From Labilibaculum sp. K2S (lineage in GTDB: Bacteria; Bacteroidota; Bacteroidia; Bacteroidales; Marinifilaceae): 64,000 nucleotides of DNA. The position numbers were made by a program, and so were the translations under genes. Shown here in pieces: positions 9,213 to 17,584 of the stretch. Location: NCBI RefSeq assembly GCF_030372765.1, contig NZ_JAUCMW010000003.1, forward strand, positions 1-64,000, written 5' to 3'. The first letter of the stretch is position 1. Every line of letters begins with the position of its first letter. Below the pieces are notes generated by a model, which saw nothing but the letters and a program-made list of their open reading frames with translations, did not search any database and was not told where the DNA came from.

Positions 9213-10757
9213 ATGAAATCATATATAAAAAACATCCAATTCTTAGTGGTGTTTATGGTCTTAGCAGTCATATATAGTGGTTGCGATAAAGATCCCGAGA
9301 TAAAGATGTATACTTATCCTGCTCCTCTCCCAACTGGGTTTAGCCCAGCCAGCGGATATGCAGGTACTTTGATTACAATTGAAGGTTCCGATTTTGGGGA
9401 TTATAAGAACGCAGTCTCAGTATTTTTTAATGGTGTTGAGTCCGATTTGATCGTTTCATGTAAAGATGATGAAATCGTAGCACAAGTTCCTGACGGTGCT
9501 ATTTCTGGGAAAATATCATTAAAAGTATGGACGGAAATTATTGATTCTATTGGTTCATATATAGTTATACCATCCTCTAAGGTATCTTATTTAAGCTCTG
9601 AAAGAGGTAAACCAGGCGATGAAGTTTCAATAATCGGTGAAAAATTTGGTACTGATATGGCAGATGTACAAATTTTTATAGGTGATGCCGAAGCTGTAGT
9701 GACTTCAGTTTCAGACAATGAAATAAAATTCACAATTCCTGATGCCAGTTCTGGAGCATTGGTATTATATGTAGGTACGCAAGTGATTCCTGTATCATAT
9801 TTCCTTATTGGAGATGAACTGTTAACGGGTACACTTATTGGGCATAGTGGTTCTTGGGGCGATAATCCGGCAACATATATTACTGCTGCAGTTGATGGAG
9901 ATATAACCACTTTTGTTGATGGTGCAACCAAAATCGGTTATGTAGGTTATGATGTTGGCGAAGGAAAAACAGCATTATTAACTTCTGTTCGTTATGTACC
10001 GCGTGCATCTCATCCGCAACGTATGACTGGCGGAGAAATTCGTGGAGCAAATGATCCTACACTTTTTGATGCTGTAACATTATATACAATTACAGAAGAG
10101 CCAACTGTTGAGGTTTATACTGAGGCGGCTATTACTACCAATGAAAGTTACCGATACATCTACTATTACTCAGATGAGGGAAACTGCAATATCGCCGAAA
10201 TTGAATTCTATGGGAATATTACTGATGCGGTTATACCAGAAGGAAAATTTATGTTTGAATTTGATGATCCAACTGCAGCTAATTATTGGGTAGGCGTAAA
10301 CAGCTCGACTCCCACAAATGTAATTGAAGACGGTAAATTAAAAGTGACTTTTAATGCAAGTCAGTTTGAAGGAACAAACAAACGCCGTGCCGATTTAAAA
10401 TATGTTGAAGGAGGAATTTTCCCAGGCGATTCTCCAACAGGAGCATGGAGATATTCATCAGAGTATCCTATTCTGGCTTATAAAATTTCGTTTACAGGTA
10501 CAGGTGCTGCTGCCCCGGTTGCGGGTAATATTAAATTAGATAGGTTTGATAATAAAAACAATTCATATTTAGTAGACTTCATTTCAGACAACGTTATCTA
10601 TTATGATATATCTACTGTAATTACTGAGAGTCAGGATTTAGCTTCATGGCAACTTAAGATTGCAGATATAACGTCGACAGAAGAAACAGGTTATGAGGTA
10701 GATTGGATAAGAACATTTAAAAATAAAGAAGAGTTACAGGCATTTATTGGTCAGTAA
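9213..10757 (+). CDS. TIG-domain surface glycan-binding lipoprotein (SusE/F position)
   Basis: A 514-residue lipoprotein (lipobox YSGC, Cys24) that probably holds polysaccharide at the cell surface for the SusCD complex. Two IPT/TIG immunoglobulin-like domains follow the signal (about 38-115, motif PASGYAGTLITIEGSDFG; and about 120-200, motif GKPGDEVSIIGEKFG). Next is a discoidin-like stretch (about 205-335, INxxDGDxxTFVD-type calcium-loop pattern), then a C-terminal jelly-roll resembling DUF4979 (about 345-510, ANYWVGVN). TIG stalks plus a C-terminal binding domain are the usual build of proteins in this position. It starts 39 bases after SusD and is followed by a strong terminator. The binding specificity cannot be read from sequence. 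Confidence 0.8.
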   Translation: MKSYIKNIQFLVVFMVLAVIYSGCDKDPEIKMYTYPAPLPTGFSPASGYAGTLITIEGSDFGDYKNAVSVFFNGVESDLIVSCKDDEIVAQVPDGAISGKISLKVWTEIIDSIGSYIVIPSSKVSYLSSERGKPGDEVSIIGEKFGTDMADVQIFIGDAEAVVTSVSDNEIKFTIPDASSGALVLYVGTQVIPVSYFLIGDELLTGTLIGHSGSWGDNPATYITAAVDGDITTFVDGATKIGYVGYDVGEGKTALLTSVRYVPRASHPQRMTGGEIRGANDPTLFDAVTLYTITEEPTVEVYTEAAITTNESYRYIYYYSDEGNCNIAEIEFYGNITDAVIPEGKFMFEFDDPTAANYWVGVNSSTPTNVIEDGKLKVTFNASQFEGTNKRRADLKYVEGGIFPGDSPTGAWRYSSEYPILAYKISFTGTGAAAPVAGNIKLDRFDNKNNSYLVDFISDNVIYYDISTVITESQDLASWQLKIADITSTEETGYEVDWIRTFKNKEELQAFIGQ

Positions 10758-10766
10758 GTAATTATT

Positions 10767-10805
10767 AAAAATCATGCCTGAGCATATAGTGCAGGCATGA
10801 TTTTT
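10767..10805 (+). terminator. Strong intrinsic terminator after the Sus core
   Basis: A perfect 14-bp stem (10767-10780 with 10792-10805, core ATCATGCCTG/CAGGCATGAT) with an 11-base loop runs straight into five T residues. It separates the SusC-SusD-lipoprotein unit from the enzyme genes and would lower read-through, giving more Sus proteins than enzymes. Confidence 0.85.
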
Positions 10806-10833
10806 CAAAAAAATTGGAATAATACTTTAACTC

Positions 10834-12093
10834 ATGAAAAAAATATTTATTGCATTTTTAGTTGTCCTGCCATTTCTCATTTTTGGTTGCGGTGGCGGAG
10901 ATGGATCTGCTGTTGTTGTGGAAGAAGAAAAACCACCAGTTGTAGAGGAAGAAGAATTTCCGATTGATCAAAACAAAACTTTTATACATCCGGGAATGCT
11001 TCATACAAAGTCTGACTTTGACCGAATAAAGTTGAAGGTTAAAGCAAATGCTGAGCCATGGCTGGCTGGCTGGAATATGCTGATTAAAAATTCGCACGCC
11101 AGCTTATCTTATAAGCCAAATCCTGTTGTAAAACTGATTCGGGGAGGAAATTCTGCGGAAGAACCGGAAGCTGATAATTACAGTCGTGCATTTAACGATG
11201 TTGCAGCGGCTTATCAGTGTGCTATCCGTTGGAAAATAACAGGTGATGATGCTTATGCCGATAAAGCTGTTCAGATTCTAAATGTATGGGCATCTACTTG
11301 CGAAAGAATTAGTGGGAACTCTAATGTAATGCTTGCAGCAGGAATTTATGGCTATCAGTTTGCTAATGCTGCAGAAATTCTGAGGGACTATGAAGGATGG
11401 GAGAGTGCAGACTTTGAGGCTTTTAAACAATGGTTGCTGGATGTTTTCTATCCACTTAGTTCTGATTTTTTAGTTCGGCATAATGGCACTTGTATTAGTC
11501 ATTACTGGGCAAATTGGGATTTAGCAAATCTTGCTAATATAATGGCTGTTGGTATATTGACCGACCGGGCAGATATTTATAATGAGGCCATTGATTATTT
11601 AATTAATGGAGATGGAAATGGGCAACTAAAAAAAACAATTTATTTTATTCATCCTAGCGGACTGGGTCAAATACAGGAAAGTGGGCGTGATCAAGGGCAT
11701 GCGCAATTATGTATTGGCCTGCTTGGAACTATTTGCGAAATGGCCTGGCACCAAGGAGATGATTTGTATGGTTATGATGATAATCGGGTACTGAAAGGAG
11801 CTGAGTACGAAGCAAAGTATAATTTTGCAAATTTAAGTGTTCCTTTTGAGCCTTATAATAACTGCGAAAATTGGAGTAGTACTGAAATTAGTCCTGATGG
11901 AAGAGGTAGTTTCCGTCCGATCTGGGCTAGATTATACAATCATTATGTTGTGGAGAAAGGACTTTCTGCTCCATATATTGAGTTGGCAGCTCGGGTGCAC
12001 CTCCCAGAAGGTGGAGGTGGCGATTACGGACCAAACAGTGGAGGTTTTGATAATTTGGGTTTTGGGACGCTAATGTATTCATTGGAAAAATAA
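10834..12093 (+). CDS. Secreted alginate-lyase-superfamily polysaccharide lyase (PL38-like?), copy 1
   Basis: A 419-residue lipoprotein (lipobox IFGC, Cys19) with an alpha/alpha-barrel alginate-lyase domain (about 55-417). It is expected to cleave a uronic-acid polysaccharide by beta-elimination. The opening FIHPGMLHTKSDFDRIK is typical of this family. Likely catalytic features are HNGTCISHYWANWD (Tyr224) and QESGRDQGHAQL (His289). The linker after the Cys is acidic and proline-rich (VEEEKPPVVEEEE), a usual surface tether. It is paralogous to 17585-19603 and to the pseudogene just downstream. By recall, PL38 members act on glucuronan or mannuronan; the family number and substrate here are inference, and PL5-type or an undefined family are alternatives. 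Confidence 0.75.
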   Translation: MKKIFIAFLVVLPFLIFGCGGGDGSAVVVEEEKPPVVEEEEFPIDQNKTFIHPGMLHTKSDFDRIKLKVKANAEPWLAGWNMLIKNSHASLSYKPNPVVKLIRGGNSAEEPEADNYSRAFNDVAAAYQCAIRWKITGDDAYADKAVQILNVWASTCERISGNSNVMLAAGIYGYQFANAAEILRDYEGWESADFEAFKQWLLDVFYPLSSDFLVRHNGTCISHYWANWDLANLANIMAVGILTDRADIYNEAIDYLINGDGNGQLKKTIYFIHPSGLGQIQESGRDQGHAQLCIGLLGTICEMAWHQGDDLYGYDDNRVLKGAEYEAKYNFANLSVPFEPYNNCENWSSTEISPDGRGSFRPIWARLYNHYVVEKGLSAPYIELAARVHLPEGGGGDYGPNSGGFDNLGFGTLMYSLEK

Positions 12094-12101
12094 ATTAGGA
12101 G

Positions 12102-12451
12102 ATGTTTAAATCAATTTAAAAAAGAAATATATCTATCCTATTTTTTTGTGAGATTCTTGTGGGTGAGTTGTGGAAATGATAGCATGGTTATGGTTCATGA
12201 TTCAAGCAATGACGACATTGTTGTTACCGTCAATAAAGTTTTTGTCTATCCTATACACCATGGATAATTTCGACAGGATAAAAGCGAAAGTGAATGATGC
12301 GAGGAGCCATACCCGTTCGAATGGAATAAGTTAGTTGCGAATAGTCTTTTTCTTCACCATGCAAGGTCTCATCAAAATGCCATTTGTTGAAAAGTTTCAA
12401 AGGATTAAAGTCATGCTAAAAAAGCAATTGGGATTCCTGGTGCCTGATTAA
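12102..12451 (+). pseudogene. Decayed third copy of the lyase gene
   Basis: The gap between the lyase and GH88 is the wreck of a lyase paralogue. From 12121 one frame gives a signal-like stretch with a lipobox (FLWVSCGNDS) and then VNKVFVYPIHH, stopping at 12265. The next frame from 12260 gives MDNFDRIKAKVNDA, matching the FDRIK/LDRMKAKV segment of both intact lyases. A third frame from 12301 gives EEPYPFEWNKLVANSLF, matching the EPWLAGWNMLIKN region. After a stop at 12388, EKFQRIKVMLKK resembles the downstream FDRFKVMM segment, implying an internal deletion of about 100 codons. There are at least two frameshifts, and the catalytic half is missing. Confidence 0.75.
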
Positions 12452-12557
12452 TATGAAACAACTACAGAAATCCATAGCAAGTTTGAATAGGTAGATGAAA
12501 GAATCGGTTTTACAGACAGAAAGTTGATGTAATCCGTTTCCTAAAAGAATAAAAAGA

Positions 12558-13778
12558 ATGGAAAAAAGATTTAATAAAATTGTAACTCTCTTTGCAGGTC
12601 TTGGACTATTGGTTTCATGTGTTTCCGAAAATAAGATAGAGGAAACTTTTGGAGCAAAAAAGCTGGTGGATAACTGCGTTGAAAAAACTATATTGACTAT
12701 TAATGGCTTGACTGATGCAGATAGTCTGCCACGCAATATTTTGCAGGGACAAACTGAATGGAATAAGGTTGGTATTCATGACTGGACTAGTGGTTTTTGG
12801 CCTGGAATTCTATGGTATGCGTACGAAGCCTCAGGCGATTCAACAATTTTGAGCAATGCCCGTAAGTTTACCGAGCCTTTGTATGGGGTGTTGGATGTTC
12901 CGGTAGACAATCATGATTTGGGTTTCATGCTGAATTGTAGTTTTGGCAATGGTTACAGACTAACAAAGGATTCTGCTTATCATGATTTTTTGCTTGTGGC
13001 AGCTGATTCATTGGCTACTCTGTTTAATCCTAAAGTAGGAACAATTCTTTCGTGGCCTGCCATGGGTGAAAAAATGGGTTGGCCTCATAATACCATTATT
13101 GATAACATGATTAATCTGGAGTTGCTGTTCTGGGCATCGAAAAACGGAGGCAGTCACGATTTGTATGATATGGCGGTACGTCATGCTGAAACCTGTATGA
13201 ATACTTTGGTTCGACCAGACTATACCATTTATCACGTAGCTGTTTTCGATACCATTAACGGGCATTTTATTAAAGGTGTGACTCATCAGGGCTATAGCGA
13301 CAATTCGATGTGGGCCCGCGGACAAGGATGGGGAATATATGGTTATACTATGGTTTACAGAGAGACAGGCAATGAAAAATTTCTGGATTTGGCAGAAAAG
13401 CTTGCTGATAAATTTATTGAGCGATTGCCCGAAGATGGAATACCATATTGGGATTTTGATTGCCCATCTATACCCAATGCACCTAAGGATGCCTCAGCAG
13501 CAGCTGTTGCGGCCTCGGCAATGTTGGAACTTTCGACTTTTATGAAAAACGAAGAATTAACAACTAAATACAAGGATGCTGCTGTTTCCTTGCTAACCAG
13601 ATTATCATCAGATGATTATTCGAGTAAGGATAAAAATAAAGCAATGCTGATGCATTCTACTGGACATTATCCAAATGGAAGTGAAATTGATGCTTCGATT
13701 ATTTATGCTGATTACTATTACATGGAGGCTTTAGTGCGGTTGAAGAAAATGAACGCTAAATTGTTATCAGATAAGTAG
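12558..13778 (+). CDS. GH88 unsaturated glucuronyl hydrolase
   Basis: A 406-residue lipoprotein (lipobox LVSC, Cys21) of family GH88. These enzymes hydrate and release the 4,5-unsaturated uronic acid left at the non-reducing end by polysaccharide lyases. Typical family segments are all present: DWTSGFWPGILWYAYE, NHDLGFML with Asp120, IDNMINLELLFWAS with Asp182 (the two conserved aspartates), and the glycine-rich WARGQGWGIYGY. The length is normal for the family. Its place between two lyase copies fits the pathway: the lyase makes an unsaturated end and GH88 removes it. GH105 has the same fold, but the NHDxGF motif favours GH88. Confidence 0.92.
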   Translation: MEKRFNKIVTLFAGLGLLVSCVSENKIEETFGAKKLVDNCVEKTILTINGLTDADSLPRNILQGQTEWNKVGIHDWTSGFWPGILWYAYEASGDSTILSNARKFTEPLYGVLDVPVDNHDLGFMLNCSFGNGYRLTKDSAYHDFLLVAADSLATLFNPKVGTILSWPAMGEKMGWPHNTIIDNMINLELLFWASKNGGSHDLYDMAVRHAETCMNTLVRPDYTIYHVAVFDTINGHFIKGVTHQGYSDNSMWARGQGWGIYGYTMVYRETGNEKFLDLAEKLADKFIERLPEDGIPYWDFDCPSIPNAPKDASAAAVAASAMLELSTFMKNEELTTKYKDAAVSLLTRLSSDDYSSKDKNKAMLMHSTGHYPNGSEIDASIIYADYYYMEALVRLKKMNAKLLSDK

Positions 13779-13803
13779 GGTTGAAGAGTTAGAAACAGAT
13801 AAA

Positions 13804-13899
13804 ATGAAACGAGCAACGATAAAAATGTTTCTCACACACGAGGATGACTATTAGAGCGAGTTCCATATGACAACTGAAAAACAAAATTATAATCACATG
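13804..13899 (+). repeat. Leader repeat, copy B (before beta-helix glycosidase 1)
   Basis: The second copy of the leader seen at 7274 and 20649. It starts ATGAAACGAGC, has the core CACACACGAGGATGACTAT, continues GAGTTCCATATGACA and ends with the start codon in AATCACATG. From its first ATG it reads MKRATIKMFLTHEDDY followed by a TAG at 13852. The frame then continues open into the downstream gene. Confidence 0.7.
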
Positions 13900-15378
13900 A
13901 AAAAATATTTGGAGAACTGCAGCATAAATTTAAAATCAGGCTATTTCTTTATGAGGATATTGATACTGACCTTATTTATGGTGAGTACAATCTCTATTAA
14001 ACCGGCGTATTCAATTGATAGCTTACTAGTTTATCCTGCTCCTGAAGGCGCAATTCTGAATAAGAATTTTACCGTTAGTGTGAGAATTCCCGGTAAGGAA
14101 TGGCAGGAGATTTCTTCGTATTTGGTTAAAGTGGATGAAGTAAAAGAAGCCAATCATCATGTCGAAAATGCTTCGATGAGTTATTTCGACTTTTCAGGAG
14201 AAGTTGAAGTTGCTGTAACATTTAATAAAGGAACTATTCATTCAGGTCGGGTGCGTCCGCTGTCATACGGTATTGAATCACAGATAACAGGGAATACTTT
14301 ACTATTTAAATTGAATCGTCCCCAAAATCTTTCGGTTGAAGTGAATGGTGACATTTTTCACAACCTCCATCTGTTTGCCAACCCAATTGATGAATTCATT
14401 CCTAATAAAGAAGATTCTAACCTGATTTATTTTGGTCCAGGTATTCATAGAATTAAAGGAGGTAAACTAAAAGTAGCATCTGGCAAAACAGTATACTTGG
14501 CGGGGGGAGCCATCCTGATGGGGCAGGTTCTTATCGAGGGGGTTCATGATGTGAAGTTACTCGGGCGCGGAATAATCGACCACTCTGTTAAAATGGGCGT
14601 TCGGATTGCCAATTCTCAAAATGTTGAGGTCGAAGGAATTTTCTGTACACAGTGTGCAACAGGAGGATCAGATAGCGTAGTTATCCGCAACGTTAAGAGC
14701 ATTAGCTATTTTGGTTGGGGCGATGGGATGAATGTGTTTGCAAGCAACAATGTTTTGTTTGATAGAGTGTTTTGCAGAAATTCAGATGATTGTACAACAG
14801 TTTATGGAACCAGATTAGGATTTAAAGGGGGATGTAGTAACATAACCATGCAAAATTCCACGTTATGGGCAGATGTTGCCCATCCAATACAAATTGGTAC
14901 CCATGGCAGCACGCCAAATCCAGAAGTATTGGAAAACCTAAATTATATCAACATCGATATACTTGATCATAAAGAAGCTCAAATCGATTATCAGGGATGT
15001 ATGAGCATTAATGCCGGAGATAATAATCTTATAAGAAATGTAAGGTTTGAAGATATCCGTATAGAGGATTTTCGGCAAGGTCAACTGTTGAATTTAAGAG
15101 TGTTTTATAACAGCAAGTATTGCACTTCGCCAGGGCGGGGAATCGAGAACATCCTTTTTAAAAATATCACTTATAATGGAAATAATTCTGAAATTTCTAT
15201 TATTTCAGGTTATAATGAAACAAGGAAAGTTAAAAACATTGTTTTTGAAAACCTTTTAATCAACGGCAGATTAATTACAGACGATATGCCGGGAAAACCC
15301 AAATGGTTCAAAACAGGCGATATGGCAAGGATTTATATTGGGGAACATGTTGAGGGTATTGTGTTTAAGAACAAATAA
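13897..15378 (+). CDS. Right-handed beta-helix glycosidase 1 (GH28/GH49-type fold)
   Basis: A secreted hydrolase of 493 residues from this start. An N-terminal beta-sandwich (about 35-140) precedes a parallel beta-helix (about 150-490, with repeated VKLLGRGIID- and ITMQNSTLWAD-like turns). The catalytic pattern resembles GH28/GH49: WGDG, NSDDC, and HPIQIGTHG. These positions are the usual acidic residues plus a His-Gly, although the last motif reads THG instead of GHG. An in-frame ATG at 13867 gives 10 more residues, but the leader repeat ends at 13897; Met at 13951 would give the tidiest signal peptide. It is paralogous to 20740-22137. A polygalacturonase-like or other uronan/glycan hydrolase role is inferred; the substrate is unknown. 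Confidence 0.7.
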   Translation: MKKYLENCSINLKSGYFFMRILILTLFMVSTISIKPAYSIDSLLVYPAPEGAILNKNFTVSVRIPGKEWQEISSYLVKVDEVKEANHHVENASMSYFDFSGEVEVAVTFNKGTIHSGRVRPLSYGIESQITGNTLLFKLNRPQNLSVEVNGDIFHNLHLFANPIDEFIPNKEDSNLIYFGPGIHRIKGGKLKVASGKTVYLAGGAILMGQVLIEGVHDVKLLGRGIIDHSVKMGVRIANSQNVEVEGIFCTQCATGGSDSVVIRNVKSISYFGWGDGMNVFASNNVLFDRVFCRNSDDCTTVYGTRLGFKGGCSNITMQNSTLWADVAHPIQIGTHGSTPNPEVLENLNYINIDILDHKEAQIDYQGCMSINAGDNNLIRNVRFEDIRIEDFRQGQLLNLRVFYNSKYCTSPGRGIENILFKNITYNGNNSEISIISGYNETRKVKNIVFENLLINGRLITDDMPGKPKWFKTGDMARIYIGEHVEGIVFKNK

Positions 15379-15485
15379 GAATATAATCAAGATAAACTTT
15401 TGGAATGTATCCCCTCTCCCATTCAGGTAAATGTGCCAAATGTAGGGCTTATTAGTAATTGAAAAAACTATAAAATAAATTCAGC

Positions 15486-17174
15486 ATGAAGATTTTTTTC
15501 ATAGATCACAGATTAGGTTTAATATTAATTAGTTTATTGATGATTGCATCCCTTCCAGGATGTAACCATCATCAAAAACCATCATCAAAAAATGAGTTTA
15601 CAAATAAATCCAATTATGTCTCAAAAGTATGGAAATCAGATAATGAAGATGGCACCTACACCAATCCGATAATACATGCTGATTATTCCGATCCTGATGT
15701 GATTCGTGTTGGAGACGATTATTTTATGACTGCTTCAAGCTTTAATAGTAGTCCGGCTTTACCCATTTTGCATTCTAAAGATTTAGTCAACTGGCAAATA
15801 GTCAATCATGCTTTAAAACGACTATCACCAAATGAATTTTTCAATATTCCACAACATGGTAAAGGGGTCTGGGCACCCTGTATCCGGTTTCATAACAATG
15901 AATATTACATTTATTGGGGCGATCCTGACCATGGTGTATTTATGGTAAAAACGACTAATCCATTCAACGAATGGGAAGCACCAGTTTTAGTAATGAAAGG
16001 CAAAGGAATCATAGATCCCTCGCCTTTATGGGACAGTGACGGTAAAATGTATATGGCAACCGCCTGGGCTGGAAGTCGTTCGGGTATTAACAGTGTGCTT
16101 ACCATCTGGCCATTAAAAAATGACGGAACCGAAGTGATTGGAGAAGGAAAACATATATTCGACGGGCACGACCATCACCACACAATTGAGGGACCCAAAT
16201 TATATAAAAAAGGAGATTATTACTACATTTTTGCTCCCGCTGGTGGGGTAACTAATGGTTGGCAAACAGTTTTGCGTTCCAAAAACATTTATGGCCCTTA
16301 CGAAGAAAAAATTGTAATGGCACAAGGAACTAGCTCCACCAATGGGCCGCATCAGGGGGCATGGGTTGAAACACAAACCGGAGAATCATGGTTTCTCCAT
16401 TTTCAGGACAAAGGTGTTTACGGACGTATTATACACCTTCAACCAGTAAACTGGATAAATGATTGGCCGGTTATTGGGATAGATAAAGATAATGATGGAT
16501 GTGGCGAACCTGTTACAGTTTTTAAAAAACCGAATGTAGGTAAAACCTGGCCTGTGTGCTCACCACAAGAAGATGATGAATTTAACTCAGACACATTGGG
16601 TTTGCAGTGGCAATGGGCTGCCAATTCTAATCTAAAATGGAGTGTATTAATTCGAAATCAGGGTTATTTGCGTTTGTTAGCCTATCCCAAAACTGAAGTA
16701 AATCAACGGCTTTGGGATGTTCCTAATTTATTGCTGCAAAAATTCCCTGCTCCATCGTTTAAAGCAACCACCAAAGTAAAACTGACCCTTGAATGGGAAA
16801 TCTGGCAAGGCAAAAAAGCAGGGTTAATGATATCGGGGAATGATTACAGCTACTTGTCCATTTCAAAAGATGAGACGGGCTATTTAATCAGTCAAGTAGT
16901 TTGCTTAGACGCTAATAATGGCGGAGTTGAAAAAACGATAGTTAGTGCACGACTCACAAAAAATGAAGTGTTTTTGCGTGTAAATGTTTCAGGGCCAGAT
17001 GCTGAATGCAATTTCTCGTATAGTGAAGACGGTGAAAATTATTTTCCAATAGGTATTACGCATAAAGCTAAACCAGAATTATGGATAGGGGCAAAAGTTG
17101 GACTATTTTGTACTGCCGAACCCGGGTTCAGAATGGGGGGATATGCTGATTTTGATTGGTTTGTAATTAATTAA
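15486..17174 (+). CDS. GH43 beta-xylosidase/arabinofuranosidase-type lipoprotein with C-terminal sandwich domain
   Basis: A 562-residue lipoprotein (lipobox LPGC, Cys26). Residues about 55-345 are a five-bladed GH43 propeller with the expected triad: Asp69 (HADYSDPDVIR) as base, Asp177 (GIIDPSPLWD) as pKa modulator and Glu235 (HTIEGPKLY) as acid. Residues about 365-562 form a concanavalin-like sandwich of the GH43_C2/DUF1349 type, which in beta-xylosidases completes the active-site rim. Such enzymes take off terminal xylose or arabinose. It sits 107 bases after the beta-helix gene. The subfamily looks GH43_12-like, which is a guess. Confidence 0.88.
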   Translation: MKIFFIDHRLGLILISLLMIASLPGCNHHQKPSSKNEFTNKSNYVSKVWKSDNEDGTYTNPIIHADYSDPDVIRVGDDYFMTASSFNSSPALPILHSKDLVNWQIVNHALKRLSPNEFFNIPQHGKGVWAPCIRFHNNEYYIYWGDPDHGVFMVKTTNPFNEWEAPVLVMKGKGIIDPSPLWDSDGKMYMATAWAGSRSGINSVLTIWPLKNDGTEVIGEGKHIFDGHDHHHTIEGPKLYKKGDYYYIFAPAGGVTNGWQTVLRSKNIYGPYEEKIVMAQGTSSTNGPHQGAWVETQTGESWFLHFQDKGVYGRIIHLQPVNWINDWPVIGIDKDNDGCGEPVTVFKKPNVGKTWPVCSPQEDDEFNSDTLGLQWQWAANSNLKWSVLIRNQGYLRLLAYPKTEVNQRLWDVPNLLLQKFPAPSFKATTKVKLTLEWEIWQGKKAGLMISGNDYSYLSISKDETGYLISQVVCLDANNGGVEKTIVSARLTKNEVFLRVNVSGPDAECNFSYSEDGENYFPIGITHKAKPELWIGAKVGLFCTAEPGFRMGGYADFDWFVIN

Positions 17175-17242
17175 TAGGTTAAAAGTCTGCGCTTTGATTT
17201 GAAAGTAAAAGATGAATTGAAAAGTTTACTAAATAACATAAA

Positions 17243-17533
17243 ATGAAATATTTGATTTGGTTTATTTTGCTCTGTTTTTCTTCGTTACTACATTCGCAAA
17301 TACTAAAAGCTCACCATACATCAGATGGTTTAAATAATACTGTGCAGAACGATTATTATACTTATGATTATAATGCCCCCACTTCGCTTTCAAATGTTTT
17401 AAATGCAAAAGGAAAATCTTTAACAGATTGGATAAAACCAATGGAAGGTCAGGCATTGACCTTTATGATCAAGAATCCTCACAACGGAAAAGAATATCAA
17501 TTAATTCCCTTGTACAATCTGTATCAGCAATAA
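17243..17533 (+). pseudogene. Collapsed GH127-type gene: signal peptide joined to the C-terminal tail
   Basis: An intact 96-codon frame, but it appears to be a remnant. Residues 1-19 are a good signal peptide (LIWFILLCFSSLLHSQ). The rest resembles only the extreme C-terminus of GH127/GH146-type beta-L-arabinofuranosidases: SLTDWIKPMEGQALTF followed by LIPLYNLYQQ, where full-length relatives read PFYxxHxxRYxVYW. More than 500 residues, including the whole catalytic barrel, are missing, and the final RYxVYW is lost. A small secreted protein could still be made. It lies between the first GH43 and the second lyase. The family call is from memory of the tail motif. Confidence 0.6.
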
Positions 17534-17584
17534 TGTTTGGTATACTGAAAGCTGCAATAATTAAAACATAAATGCTTAATAATT

